Shown here: piece by piece, positions 1-6,337 of the stretch
Position numbering within the stretch: position 1 is the stretch's first letter
How the letters are laid out: each line of letters begins with the position of its first letter
NCBI GenBank assembly: GCA_022448765.1
Contig: JAKUTI010000050.1
Coordinates: 1 to 13,306 of the forward strand
Reading direction: 5' to 3'
Length of the DNA stretch: 13,306 nt
Source: Pseudomonadales bacterium
GTDB lineage: Bacteria > Pseudomonadota > Gammaproteobacteria > Pseudomonadales > Azotimanducaceae
Notes under the pieces: generated by a model
Databases searched by the model: none
What the model was told of the DNA's origin: nothing
What the model saw: the letters and a program-made list of their open reading frames with translations, nothing else
Made by a program: the position numbers and the translations under genes

Positions 1-1
1 G

Positions 2-925
2 ATCGGGATGCCATTTTTTCTACTGTCGATCGTTGGCTCCACGCTTTTGCGGGCTACCGGCAGCGCTGCAAGTCCAGGCATCATCATGACAGCAGGCTCA
101 ATTATCCAAATCATCCTATGCCCTCTCTTCATCTTTGACTCTTTCGGAGGGTTCGGCCTCGATCTCGGCATTGCTGGCGCCGCCTGGGCATACGTTGCTT
201 CAAGATTCATAAGCGTATTTCTGTTTGCGTTGCTCCTAGTTAGGGCTCGCATGGTCCACTGGTCTTTTGTCGGACTCCTCAATTCCTGGAAAGCCATCCT
301 CTACGTCGGCGGTCCTGCAATCGCAAGTGGTTTGGTACAGCCCTTGTCCATGGCGATCATCACGCGATTGCTCGCCTCTCATGGACACGAAGTAGTCGCT
401 GGTTTTAATGTCGCCTCACGAGTTGAAACCATGGCGCACATGATCCTCTGGTCGGTTTATTCTTCATCGGAACCCTTTATCGGACAAAATTGGGGAGCGA
501 AATTTTACGATCGCGTCAAACTAGCGTTAACGCTATGCCACCGTTTTTGCCTGGCCTGGGGCGTCCTGACGTTTGCGGTGATGATGCTCGTCGGAACGAC
601 GCTGGTCGGTATGATTGACGACAATCCAATCGTTATCGACGTCGCCCGCTCTTTCTTTCTGGTGATTCCACTTAGTATCGGATTCATGGGAATGATGTCC
701 GTCGCCAGCTCCTGCTTCAACGCACTCGGAAAACCTTTTCCTCCGTTCGTGATTTCGCTGTTGAGAACGCTCATTTTGTACGTGCCGTTGGCTATCGTGG
801 CCAATCGTCTCTGGGGTTACCAAGGGATCTTCATAGCAACTGCCGTAACCAATGTTGTGGTCGGCTTGATCGCATGGGCCTGGAATCGATCGTACGTCTA
901 TAAAACGGCAGCCTTAGTTAGCTAA
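2..925 (+). CDS. MATE-family multidrug/metabolite exporter, 5'-truncated by window edge
   Basis: This is the C-terminal 307 residues of a MATE (multidrug and toxic compound extrusion) transporter, an inner-membrane cation-coupled antiporter for organic compounds. The frame is open to the left edge (Ile-Gly precede the first Met at position 8), so that Met is internal. The family is usually 440-480 residues, so about the first third is missing. Visible signs are repeated hydrophobic membrane segments and the motif LLRATGSAASPGIIM, which matches the conserved LRxxGxxxxP motif of MATE repeats, plus a C-terminal-half segment SSCFNALGKPFPPFVISLLR that repeats the same theme. Its stop (TAA 923-925) overlaps the stop of the convergent GMC gene. 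The exported substrate is unknown; export of a toxic substrate or intermediate of the neighbouring pathway is conjecture. Family assignment is secure. Confidence 0.88.
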   Translation: MGMPFFLLSIVGSTLLRATGSAASPGIIMTAGSIIQIILCPLFIFDSFGGFGLDLGIAGAAWAYVASRFISVFLFALLLVRARMVHWSFVGLLNSWKAILYVGGPAIASGLVQPLSMAIITRLLASHGHEVVAGFNVASRVETMAHMILWSVYSSSEPFIGQNWGAKFYDRVKLALTLCHRFCLAWGVLTFAVMMLVGTTLVGMIDDNPIVIDVARSFFLVIPLSIGFMGMMSVASSCFNALGKPFPPFVISLLRTLILYVPLAIVANRLWGYQGIFIATAVTNVVVGLIAWAWNRSYVYKTAALVS

Positions 926-2565
926 CCAACCTCTCGTTCTCTGCTCTTCGCGATGAACCGAGCCCCTTGCTCAGCAATCATCACAGTGGGCGCGTTGGTG
1001 TTGCCCGACGTAATACGTGGCATTACCGACGCATCAATAACTCTCAAACCGCGTACCCCACGAACCCGCAAACGGTCATCTACCACGGCGAGTTCATGGT
1101 CGCCCATCGCGCAGGTCCCCACCGGATGAAAAATCGTGGTACCTAAGTTCCGAGCGGCATCCAACATCTCGTCATCCGACGTAAGTTGCGGTCCTGGTAG
1201 CCATTCCATCGGTTGAAATCGTGCCAGCGCTCGGTCCGCCATGATCCTTCGGGTAAATCGCATCCCTTGAACAGCGACTCGGCAATCTTCTTGGGTCGCC
1301 AGGTAGTTGAGGGTAATGGCTGGATAGCTCTCGGGTTCAGGGCTCGTGATTCGGACATGACCTCGACTCGTAGGTTGCAGGTTACAAACTGACGGCGTGA
1401 TGGCATCAAAACGGTGGAGCGGCTCTCCGAATCGATCCAACGACAACGGCTGTACGTGCCACTCGATATTCGCGGTTTTCCTGCCCGGATCACTTTTGGC
1501 AAAAGCACCTAATTGAGAAGGCGGCATCGTGAGTGGTCCGGACCGAAACGCTAAATACTCCAATCCCATGGCCAACTTGCCGAGCCACGTCCTCGCACGA
1601 CGATTAAGGGTGACCGTGTTACTCACCTTAAAAATGCTGCGGATCTGGAGGTGATCGTGGAGATTTTCACCTACACCCGGCAGGTCGCGAACTATCGGAA
1701 GCTCATATTCGTTAAGGAGCTTCGAGGCACCGACGCCAGACAATTGAAGCAATTGGGGTGACCCAATCGATCCTGCAGCGAGCAAGATCTCATGGCGCGC
1801 ATAGAACGCCTCGACGTGATCACCGGTCCTCACCTCGACACCCGTCGCTTGGATTTTGTCGGGATGTTCGGTGAACAAAATCCGGCGTGTGTGTGTGTCG
1901 GTCAACACCGTCAGGTTCGACCGGCTCATCACGGGGCGTAAAAACGCTTTGGTCGCGCTCCAGCGTACCCCCCGACGTTGATTCATTTGAAAATACGCAT
2001 TCCCAAAATTGTCTCCCCGGTTGAATTCTGCAATTTTCGGAATGCCGCACGCCTCCGCGGCATCACGCCACGCATCAAGTATTTCCCAGTTCACCCTCCG
2101 TTCTTCGACCCGCAATTCGCCACTGGCACCGTGCCAAGCATCCTCACCATGCTGGTAGTGCTCCGAGTGCTTAAAAATCGGCAGCACATCGTCCCAACCC
2201 CAGTCCCGATTACCTAATTCCGCCCAGTGATCGTAATCGCTACGCTGTCCGCGCATGTAAATCATGGCATTAATGGAAGAACAACCCCCCAACCCCTTTC
2301 CGCGCGCATAGCCAATGCGCCGACCGTTGAGACCTTCATCCACCTCCGTTTGATAACACCAATCCGTGCGAGGGTTGCCGATGGTGTAGAGATACCCGAC
2401 TGGAATGTCGATCCAGAAATAGTCATCTCTTCCGCCTGCTTCAAGCAGCAAGATCTGACAATTCGGGTCTTGGCTTAGTCGATTCGCCAGTACGCAGCCC
2501 GCGGTACCTGCACCGACAATGATGTAATCAAACGTCGCCTTAGACGCTTTGGTCTCGGCTACCAC
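922..2565 (-). CDS. GMC-family FAD-dependent alcohol/choline-type dehydrogenase
   Basis: A 547-residue glucose-methanol-choline oxidoreductase, full length for the bacterial BetA/AlkJ-like group, which oxidises primary alcohols to aldehydes with FAD. Visible: the Rossmann dinucleotide site GAGTAG (18-23) with Glu42 placed to bind the adenosine ribose; GMC signature 1 around 87-99 (ARGKGLGGCSSIN); signature 2 around 265-279 (GSIGSPQLLQLSGVG); and the catalytic pair His480 (FHPVGTCAMG) and Asn523 (SGNTNAPTVMIAEQGA). No signal peptide, so probably cytoplasmic or membrane-peripheral. The start is GTG without a clear Shine-Dalgarno; a TGA lies seven codons upstream in frame, so little extension is possible. 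It is the last gene of the minus operon, 50 bp after the MaoC gene. The substrate is not choline by any evidence here; general annotation transfer as BetA would be unsafe. Confidence 0.93.
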   Translation of the reverse strand: MVAETKASKATFDYIIVGAGTAGCVLANRLSQDPNCQILLLEAGGRDDYFWIDIPVGYLYTIGNPRTDWCYQTEVDEGLNGRRIGYARGKGLGGCSSINAMIYMRGQRSDYDHWAELGNRDWGWDDVLPIFKHSEHYQHGEDAWHGASGELRVEERRVNWEILDAWRDAAEACGIPKIAEFNRGDNFGNAYFQMNQRRGVRWSATKAFLRPVMSRSNLTVLTDTHTRRILFTEHPDKIQATGVEVRTGDHVEAFYARHEILLAAGSIGSPQLLQLSGVGASKLLNEYELPIVRDLPGVGENLHDHLQIRSIFKVSNTVTLNRRARTWLGKLAMGLEYLAFRSGPLTMPPSQLGAFAKSDPGRKTANIEWHVQPLSLDRFGEPLHRFDAITPSVCNLQPTSRGHVRITSPEPESYPAITLNYLATQEDCRVAVQGMRFTRRIMADRALARFQPMEWLPGPQLTSDDEMLDAARNLGTTIFHPVGTCAMGDHELAVVDDRLRVRGVRGLRVIDASVMPRITSGNTNAPTVMIAEQGARFIAKSREREVG

Positions 2566-2615
2566 GCTCAGGCAGGCTTCACGTCATCACCGGTGCCGGC
2601 CACGAGACAGTTCGA

Positions 2616-3488
2616 TCAATCAAATTCGAAATAAGCGTTAGAGACGACGGTACGGTCGTCGACGCGACCTTCGAATTGGAACCGGCCCTCTCCGTCTGCC
2701 CACGCCTCGATACGAAGCGTTTCGCCAAGGAAAACGGGGGCTGAAAACCGCACCTTGATCCGACGAAACCGAGAAGCATCACCGTCGCAAAGGCCGTCAA
2801 GTAGAAGGTGCGCACAATGGCCGAAAGTGCACAACCCATGCAAAATCGGTTCATCAAATCCACCAAAACGTGCCGACTCCGGGTCGATATGGAGCGGGTT
2901 GTAGTCGCCAGATAATCGATAAACATGAGCCTGATTGGAAGCAATCAGCGCCTCGGAAGCAAAGTCCGGGGAACGATCTGGGGTGACGAGTTTCTCTGAA
3001 AACGTCGTACCCGAACCCTCGAAGGGCTCAATGTCGCCGAGTTTTTCAACGCCGCGTCGAAACGATCCATTGACCATCCGCACACAGTCGTTCCCCGACG
3101 CGTCCGTCACCATACTCTCGTACTCACAAAAGCCGTTGCCGGTGCCACGAGGATGTACGCCAATAAGGCGCGATCGGACCGTTACTTCGCCTGACATCGG
3201 GAGTGGAGCCAGCACTTCAAGGTACCGCTCTGCATCGATGTTAAGAGGCCCCGGTGACGGTGGTATGAGATTGCTGTCGACGGGTGCACCGCTACCTCCC
3301 CAACGAATCGCAAAGGTCGGGAAAACGGCGAATTGAGGGTGCCCTTCGTAAACGAAACGAAGGTCCTGTGTTCCGATACCCACCGCATATAACAGGACAT
3401 CGCGTTGATCGTAACGAATAGCCACGGGTTCTCCCCACGAACCCGGTTTCCCATCGGGCAAAGCCTGAATTGCTTGATACGTAGCCAC
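2616..3488 (-). CDS. MaoC-type enoyl-CoA hydratase 2 (double hotdog)
   Basis: A 290-residue double-hotdog hydratase of the MaoC / hydratase-2 family, which adds water to trans-2-enoyl-CoA to give the (3R)-hydroxyacyl-CoA. The C-terminal hotdog carries the hydratase-2 motif YRLSGDYNPLHIDP with the catalytic Asp and His (D195 and H200 counted from the GTG start), followed by the PILHGLCTFG helix. The N-terminal half (ERDV-like QRDVLLYAVGIG) matches the non-catalytic hotdog of the fungal/animal MFE-2 hydratase domain. A longer reading from TTG at 3515 exists, but GTG at 3488 has AGGAG eight bases upstream and gives the N-terminus expected for the family. It lies 62 bp after the thiolase-fold gene and 50 bp before the GMC gene. 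Context suggests it hydrates the substrate that the thiolase/DUF35 pair cleaves. Confidence 0.9.
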   Translation of the reverse strand: MATYQAIQALPDGKPGSWGEPVAIRYDQRDVLLYAVGIGTQDLRFVYEGHPQFAVFPTFAIRWGGSGAPVDSNLIPPSPGPLNIDAERYLEVLAPLPMSGEVTVRSRLIGVHPRGTGNGFCEYESMVTDASGNDCVRMVNGSFRRGVEKLGDIEPFEGSGTTFSEKLVTPDRSPDFASEALIASNQAHVYRLSGDYNPLHIDPESARFGGFDEPILHGLCTFGHCAHLLLDGLCDGDASRFRRIKVRFSAPVFLGETLRIEAWADGEGRFQFEGRVDDRTVVSNAYFEFD

Positions 3489-3496
3489 GCTAATCG

Positions 3497-3501
3497 CTCC
3501 T
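3497..3501 (-). promoter_or_regulatory. Ribosome binding site for MaoC hydratase gene
   Basis: AGGAG on the minus strand, 8 bases before GTG at 3488. It decides the start in favour of GTG over the in-frame TTG at 3515, which lies upstream of this site. Just upstream on the same strand, two adjacent copies of TTTGGTTG occupy the 62-bp gap between the genes. Confidence 0.7.
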
Positions 3502-3550
3502 ATACAACCAAACAACCAAATGGCGCGTCTCGTCCGTTTGGCAACGCCCC

Positions 3551-4792
3551 CTAATCATCGGAAACCAAAACGAGCGTCCCCGTCGTTGACAACGTTCCGC
3601 CGGTACCGTTGACCACGCATGTCTGCGAATCCGTTTGTTTTCCTTCAATACCGTTCACGCCGTCTTCTGCTGTTCCGGACAGCTGACGATACGCTTCGAC
3701 CAGCAACTGCATCCCGTACATCCCCGAATGATTAAAGGACAACCCACCCCCGTTGGTGTTAATCGGCAGTCGACCGCCGGGTGCAGCGTCACCATCTTTC
3801 CACAAACGATAACCTTGACCCCGTGGCGCTAGACCAAGCATCTCCGCTGTAATCGCCGCAGTGATCGTAAACGAGTCATAGATCATCGCCATGTCCATAT
3901 CCTGAGGACCAAGACCTGCCATCTCGTACGCGATCGCCGAAGAGCGAGCCGCCGAGGTCGCCGTGAAGTCGTCCATCTCCAGCATATTCTGATGCGCCAT
4001 GGATTCACCCGCGCCCGCGATCCATACGGGGTTGGTGCGGAGACTCCGCGCGATCTCTGGTCGTGCCACGACGACGGCACCGCCATGGTCTGTGACCAAG
4101 CAGCAGTGAAATAACGTCAGCGGCCACGCAATAAGTCGGGCATCCAAAACATCTTGTACCGTAATCGGACCGCCGAATGGATTGGGTGTCCGTTCCCCTA
4201 ATTTGACCTCTGCTTGAGATGGATCGGTAAACATCAAAGCGCGCGGATTCTTCTGCGCCCATTCACGCGTCACAACGGAAATGTGGGCGAAGTCCTCAAC
4301 CGTTGACCCGTATTGATGCATGTGTCGAACCATGGCGTGCGCGTATTGCGACGGCGCGCCAAAGGTTCCATACGCCATGGTCATTTCCGCACCCGGAGAC
4401 ATCTCTCCACGACCACCACCTCCACCCCCGGCGCCACGATATGACCAGCCCGCTTCGCCATGACTGACGACGGCGATATCGATGATTCCCGAGGCAATGG
4501 CTGCTAACGCGTGATGCACGTGTATCTCAAACGAACAACCGCCAACGGACGTGGTATCGATGTAATGGGGGCGTATACCTAAATGTTCTGCCAACTCCAC
4601 TGACCATCCAGTCGAAAAAACACCTTCGATATCCGAGATGGGTATGCCGGTGTAGTCAGAAACGTTCTTGATTGCCTGGATGTGGTGTTGCAACGACGTA
4701 ACTTTTTCACCCCGTTCTTCGGGATAACCGATTTCGTTTGATTCCGCTGCTCCGACGATGGCTGCCCCCATCGATAAGTTTGTTGCTGCCAT
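3551..4792 (-). CDS. Thiolase-superfamily (SCP2/Ltp-type) enzyme, probable acyl-CoA retro-aldolase
   Basis: A 413-residue thiolase-fold protein of the SCP2/lipid-transfer group. Visible: the position of the nucleophilic Cys in VGGCSFEIHVHH (Cys86); an unusual glycine-rich loop at 118-129; the stretch MIYDSFTI (Y305) where SCP2 thiolases have HDCF; NTNGGGLSFNHSGMYG (344-360) where thiolases have GHPxGATG, keeping His355 and adding Tyr359; and a C-terminal VVNGTGGTLSTTGTLVL with no second catalytic Cys. Loss of HDCF and gain of Tyr resemble Ltp2-type steroid side-chain aldolases, which need a DUF35 partner; the gene just upstream encodes one. So C-C cleavage of a beta-hydroxyacyl-CoA is more likely than CoA-dependent thiolysis, but this is inference. 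A TTG start at 4816 is possible; ATG at 4792 with GGAGGA six bases upstream, two bases after the DUF35 stop, is much better. Confidence 0.88.
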   Translation of the reverse strand: MAATNLSMGAAIVGAAESNEIGYPEERGEKVTSLQHHIQAIKNVSDYTGIPISDIEGVFSTGWSVELAEHLGIRPHYIDTTSVGGCSFEIHVHHALAAIASGIIDIAVVSHGEAGWSYRGAGGGGGGRGEMSPGAEMTMAYGTFGAPSQYAHAMVRHMHQYGSTVEDFAHISVVTREWAQKNPRALMFTDPSQAEVKLGERTPNPFGGPITVQDVLDARLIAWPLTLFHCCLVTDHGGAVVVARPEIARSLRTNPVWIAGAGESMAHQNMLEMDDFTATSAARSSAIAYEMAGLGPQDMDMAMIYDSFTITAAITAEMLGLAPRGQGYRLWKDGDAAPGGRLPINTNGGGLSFNHSGMYGMQLLVEAYRQLSGTAEDGVNGIEGKQTDSQTCVVNGTGGTLSTTGTLVLVSDD

Positions 4793-4794
4793 CG

Positions 4795-5211
4795 TTACTC
4801 CTCCACCACTCGCCAAAAGGGGATGTGTGTATCGTCATCGGCCTGTTCGAATTCGACCTTGACCTTTGTCCCTATTTTGATGTCTTCCGGCTTATTCGGA
4901 TCGACGCCACGTAGGACCGTCATCATCCGATCACCTTCATTGAGATCAATGAACGCCGTCACGTAAGGAACTTCCTCTGCCCAGCCACCAAACGCACGGT
5001 GTTGCACCGCAAAGGTGTGCAGGCGTCCTTCCCCACTACCCTCGATCCACTCCAAATCCGTCGAATGGCACGACGGACATATGAGCCTCGGATACCAATG
5101 CACCTTTCCGCACAACGTACATCGCGGCAACATCAGCCTCCCTTCCTTAGCGCCATCCCAAAACGGCTGGTTGTGCTGACCCTTACGAGGGATGGGTTTG
5201 TTATACGCCAC
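4795..5211 (-). CDS. DUF35 Zn-ribbon/OB-fold acyl-CoA-binding partner protein
   Basis: A 138-residue DUF35 protein: N-terminal helix (NQPFWDGAKEGRL), a rubredoxin-like zinc ribbon with Cys31, Cys34, Cys45 and Cys48 (CTLC and CPSC), then an OB-fold (roughly 55-138) containing the typical VPYVTAFIDLNEG strand. DUF35 proteins bind CoA thioesters and dock onto thiolase-superfamily enzymes; known cases are the ChsH2 DUF35 domain with the aldolase Ltp2, and the archaeal thiolase/HMG-CoA synthase complex. Here it is first in the operon, its TAA followed after two bases by the ATG of the thiolase-fold gene, so equimolar coupled synthesis and a complex are expected. The start is GTG at 5211, supported by AGGAAGGA (5217-5224) five bases upstream. 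Unlike ChsH2 it is not fused to a MaoC domain; the hydratase is a separate gene two places downstream. Confidence 0.92.
   Translation of the reverse strand: MAYNKPIPRKGQHNQPFWDGAKEGRLMLPRCTLCGKVHWYPRLICPSCHSTDLEWIEGSGEGRLHTFAVQHRAFGGWAEEVPYVTAFIDLNEGDRMMTVLRGVDPNKPEDIKIGTKVKVEFEQADDDTHIPFWRVVEE
4799..4804 (-). promoter_or_regulatory. Ribosome binding site for thiolase-fold gene
   Basis: GGAGGA on the minus strand, 6 bases before ATG at 4792 and lying within the last codons of the DUF35 gene. It selects ATG 4792 rather than the upstream TTG 4816 and indicates translational coupling of the two proteins. Confidence 0.75.
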
Positions 5212-5270
5212 GTTCGTCCTTCCTCAATTCTGCTACCCAGCTACGAAACTTAGCACGAGAACCGAATCAA

Positions 5271-5297
5271 CGTTAACGGTCGTTTGCACCGATAACG
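5271..5297. promoter_or_regulatory. 27-bp imperfect dyad, candidate operator
   Basis: In the divergent region, CGTTAACGGT (5271-5280) and ACCGATAACG (5288-5297) form an inverted repeat with 9 of 10 positions matching and a 7-base spacer. An offset second dyad, GGTCGTT (5278-5284) and AACGACC (5294-5300), is perfect over 7 bases. Size and placement between two divergent catabolic operons fit an operator for a dimeric repressor such as a TetR- or GntR-type protein. No regulator gene is in the window, so the protein is unknown. Confidence 0.4.
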
Positions 5298-5335
5298 ACC
5301 ATGTCCTCGGACCGATCAAATCCGTCACATCATCC

Positions 5336-5344
5336 TGCTATAGT
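5336..5344 (+). promoter_or_regulatory. Possible extended -10 promoter element
   Basis: TGCTATAGT has the TGn extension followed by TATAGT, one base from the sigma-70 consensus -10. No good -35 is present at the right distance (TCAAAT-like sequence only). If used, transcription would start near 5351 and leave a leader of about 140 bases before the isomerase gene, including the small ORF at 5366. It lies about 40 bp downstream of the candidate operator. Confidence 0.3.
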
Positions 5345-5365
5345 TTGGGGCGGGAATGGGCTGGT

Positions 5366-5494
5366 ATGAAGATGGGAGTTTGGATCGTGTCCCTGAAGCC
5401 ACACGGAATAACCCGCATGACACGGGCGGTTCTGCGGCACCGTTTGCCAGCTCGAACGGTAAGTCTCTCGACATCACATAGCAGGACGTTATGA
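5366..5494 (+). other. Possible 42-residue basic leader ORF
   Basis: ATG at 5366 (second ATG at 5372) opens a 42-codon frame ending in TGA 5492-5494, so its stop overlaps the isomerase start as ATGA. It begins about 15 bases after the predicted transcription start of the TATAGT element. The peptide is Arg/Lys/His-rich with little acidic residue (begins MKMGVWIVSLKP). The upstream sequence is G-rich but lacks a standard Shine-Dalgarno, and I recognise no family. The frame is open further upstream into the DUF35 gene, so the coupling may be chance. Listed because overlap and position would suit translational coupling. Confidence 0.18.
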
Positions 5495-6315
5495 ACTACA
5501 CCCGATTGAATACCTCTATCGACGACGGCGTTGGGCACATTGAACTCGCTGCGCCCGACGAATTTAATCGAATGCCACCCGCGTTCTGGGAAGAGTTTCC
5601 GGCCGCAGTACTGGAAATGGACGCGAGCGGGAGCGTCCGCGCGTTGGTCATTTCCGCGCAAGGCAAACACTTCTCCTCCGGCATGGATACATCCGTTTTC
5701 ACAGAAGCAGCGCCTCAGCAAAACTTTGATGCGGGCAGACGGGGCGAACGCGCCCGACGCAACCTTGCAAAGTTGCAAGAAGCGTTCACAACGATCGAAA
5801 CGGTTCGGATGCCGGTACTAGCGGCGATTCAAGGCGCTTGCATCGGAGGCGGTGTCGATATGGTTTCTGCATGCGATATTCGTTATTCCACGTCAGATGC
5901 CTTTTTTTGCATTCAGGAAATCAATATCGGCTTATCGGCGGACGTCGGCACACTGCAGCGCTTACCAAATCTCATCCCGGACGGTCTGATGCGCGAACTC
6001 GCGTACACGGGAAGGCGTCTATTTGCCGAGGAAGCTAAGGAAATTGGCCTCGTCAACAACGTGTACGCGACCCACGAGGAAATGCTCACCTCCGTCATGT
6101 CCATTGCAAATGAAATTGCGTCCAAATCACCGCTCGCTGTGACTAGCACAAAGCACCTGCTCAATTACGGTCGTGAACACGGTATTCAAGAGACCTTGGC
6201 ATACCAATCCCTGTGGATGGGAGCGGTATCCCAGGGGAGCGAAATGCAGACCTATTTCCGCGCCAAATCTGAGGGCGACGAGCCCTCGTATGCGGACCTT
6301 CCACCACTCGACTAA
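5491..6315 (+). CDS. Delta3,5-delta2,4-dienoyl-CoA isomerase (crotonase family)
   Basis: A 274-residue crotonase-fold protein resembling eukaryotic ECH1, which converts 3,5-dienoyl-CoA to 2,4-dienoyl-CoA so that odd-position double bonds can pass through beta-oxidation. The oxyanion-hole segments are HFSSGMD (60-66) and GACIGGGVD (115-123). Three acidic residues, Asp123, Glu143 and Asp151, occur with spacings of 20 and 8, the same as Asp176, Glu196 and Asp204 of the rat enzyme, and the stretch EINIGLSADVGTLQRLP is characteristic of this subfamily rather than of plain hydratases. The C-terminus extends about 40 residues beyond the crotonase core. Cytoplasmic. ATG at 5491 has AGGA four bases upstream. 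First gene of the plus operon; the nitroreductase gene follows after 22 bp. The subfamily call is firm; the natural substrate is not known. Confidence 0.87.
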   Translation: MNYTRLNTSIDDGVGHIELAAPDEFNRMPPAFWEEFPAAVLEMDASGSVRALVISAQGKHFSSGMDTSVFTEAAPQQNFDAGRRGERARRNLAKLQEAFTTIETVRMPVLAAIQGACIGGGVDMVSACDIRYSTSDAFFCIQEINIGLSADVGTLQRLPNLIPDGLMRELAYTGRRLFAEEAKEIGLVNNVYATHEEMLTSVMSIANEIASKSPLAVTSTKHLLNYGREHGIQETLAYQSLWMGAVSQGSEMQTYFRAKSEGDEPSYADLPPLD

Positions 6316-6324
6316 TAGACACTC

Positions 6325-6330
6325 GGAGGA
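6325..6330 (+). promoter_or_regulatory. Ribosome binding site for nitroreductase gene
   Basis: GGAGGA seven bases before ATG 6338. It rules out a longer reading of the same frame from 6173, which would overlap the end of the isomerase gene by 143 bases. Confidence 0.8.
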
Positions 6331-6337
6331 CATTGCG

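Noticed and set aside
922..2565. Choline dehydrogenase (betA) label for the GMC enzyme
   Set aside because: The signatures define only the GMC family. No betaine aldehyde dehydrogenase, betI or choline transporter is adjacent, so a specific symbol is not justified.
3504..3519. Tandem TTTGGTTG repeats before the MaoC gene as a regulatory element
   Set aside because: Only two 8-base copies in a short intra-operon gap; too little to separate from chance.
4793..4816. TTG start extending the thiolase-fold protein by eight residues
   Set aside because: The extension is Gly-rich because it translates the Shine-Dalgarno sequence GGAGGA; ATG 4792 is the real start.
5338..5778. 146-residue minus-strand frame over the isomerase start and control region
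   Set aside because: It lies antisense to the clearly coding dienoyl-CoA isomerase, has no recognisable domain and its composition is that of a reverse reading.
6173..6337. 55-residue N-terminal extension of the nitroreductase
   Set aside because: It would overlap the isomerase gene out of frame, and a strong GGAGGA precedes ATG 6338, which gives the normal family N-terminus.
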